Of a DNA stretch of 49,283 nucleotides, positions 49,178-49,283 are shown piece after piece. Under the pieces are notes generated by a model. The model was not told the DNA's origin. It made no database searches and saw nothing but the letters and a program-made list of their open reading frames with translations. The stretch lies in NCBI RefSeq assembly GCF_013425525.1, contig NZ_JACCKA010000086.1, positions 88,878-138,160 of the forward strand, in the 5' to 3' direction. The first letter of the stretch is position 1, and every line of letters begins with the position of its first letter. The stretch comes from Luteimonas salinisoli (GTDB taxonomy: Bacteria > Pseudomonadota > Gammaproteobacteria > Xanthomonadales > Xanthomonadaceae). A program made the position numbers and the translations under genes.

Positions 49178-49283
49178 ATGAACGCCGCGCCCGCGTCAGG
49201 CTCCGCACCCCTCGCAGTTCGCCGGCACGGCGCGGACGAGGACCGCATCGCCCTGTTGCGCCTGCTCGCCGCCGGCGGCGCCG
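49178..49283 (+). CDS. dprA: DNA-processing protein DprA, N-terminal fragment (runs off the window)
   Basis: Thirty-five codons are visible: MNAAPASGSAPLAVRRHGAD then EDRIALLRLLAAGGA. The EDRIALLRLLAAGG segment resembles the start of gammaproteobacterial DprA, the RecA loader in natural transformation, and position after the LysM gene is the usual one. The identification rests mostly on gene order, since the Rossmann core is outside the window. Confidence 0.6.
   Translation, partial: MNAAPASGSAPLAVRRHGADEDRIALLRLLAAGGA

Overview
The window is GC-rich (by eye about 70% or more) and almost wall-to-wall genes. It most probably comes from a chromosome of the gammaproteobacterial family Xanthomonadaceae/Lysobacteraceae. 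Supporting signs are the esterase - LytS-type kinase - LytTR regulator block, the fmt-def-LysM-dprA order, REP-like GTAGGAGCGGCCCAT elements and GGGAATC heptamer arrays between genes, and GC-rich codon third positions. No phage, transposase, integrase or CRISPR array is visible.

Layout. (1) 78-2537: AlgZ/AlgR-type two-component pair and a carboxylesterase. (2) About 2.6-15.3 kb: a low-oxygen/stress region with AdhP, an OmpR-type regulator and hybrid kinase, a Crp/Fnr regulator, a GNAT enzyme, a universal stress protein, two L,D-transpeptidases, a DUF883-like membrane protein, Hsp20, a phosphoribosyltransferase and a beta-CASP nuclease. (3) 14.8-22.1 kb: a sulfide module: OsmC, RND pump, adaptor, DUF2892 protein and sulfide:quinone oxidoreductase on one strand, and rhodanese plus a BigR/SqrR-like ArsR repressor on the other. 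(4) 22.1-28.6 kb: a tightly overlapping seven-gene operon: thermostable-hemolysin family protein, AMP-forming ligase, haem-oxygenase-like diiron protein, SDR, TPR protein, and a QseB/PmrA-type regulator with its kinase. (5) 28.6-32.8 kb: ferric-reductase-like flavoprotein, DUF4344 lipoprotein, FAD monooxygenase. (6) 32.9-33.2 kb: a tRNA-Ile(CAU) gene split by a group I intron. (7) 33.3-38.5 kb: GH92 glycosidase, rpoD, dtd. (8) 38.7-44.9 kb: acyltransferase, two PH-domain membrane proteins, galE and two glycosyltransferases. (9) 44.9 kb to the end: rsmB, fmt, def, a LysM protein and the start of dprA.

How the parts connect. Six intergenic Anr/Fnr-type boxes (TTGA[T/C]-N4-[A/G]TCAA) lie upstream of adhP, fnr/GNAT, usp/L,D-transpeptidase, phosphoribosyltransferase-hsp20/nuclease, the sulfide operon and the ferric-reductase-like gene. 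This suggests one oxygen- or NO-linked regulon, with the Fnr-like protein encoded in its middle. That protein lacks the usual [4Fe-4S] ligand cysteines. The seven-gene operon carries its own two-component system, and its promoter has four hexamers at an exact 11-bp period that match a PmrA/QseB-type box, so it looks self-regulated.

The strongest novel candidates are the intron-split tRNA-Ile(CAU), the self-regulated hemolysin-family/ligase/diiron/SDR operon, and the Fnr-box regulon with a cluster-less Fnr. All functions are read from sequence motifs and remembered family knowledge; no searches were run.
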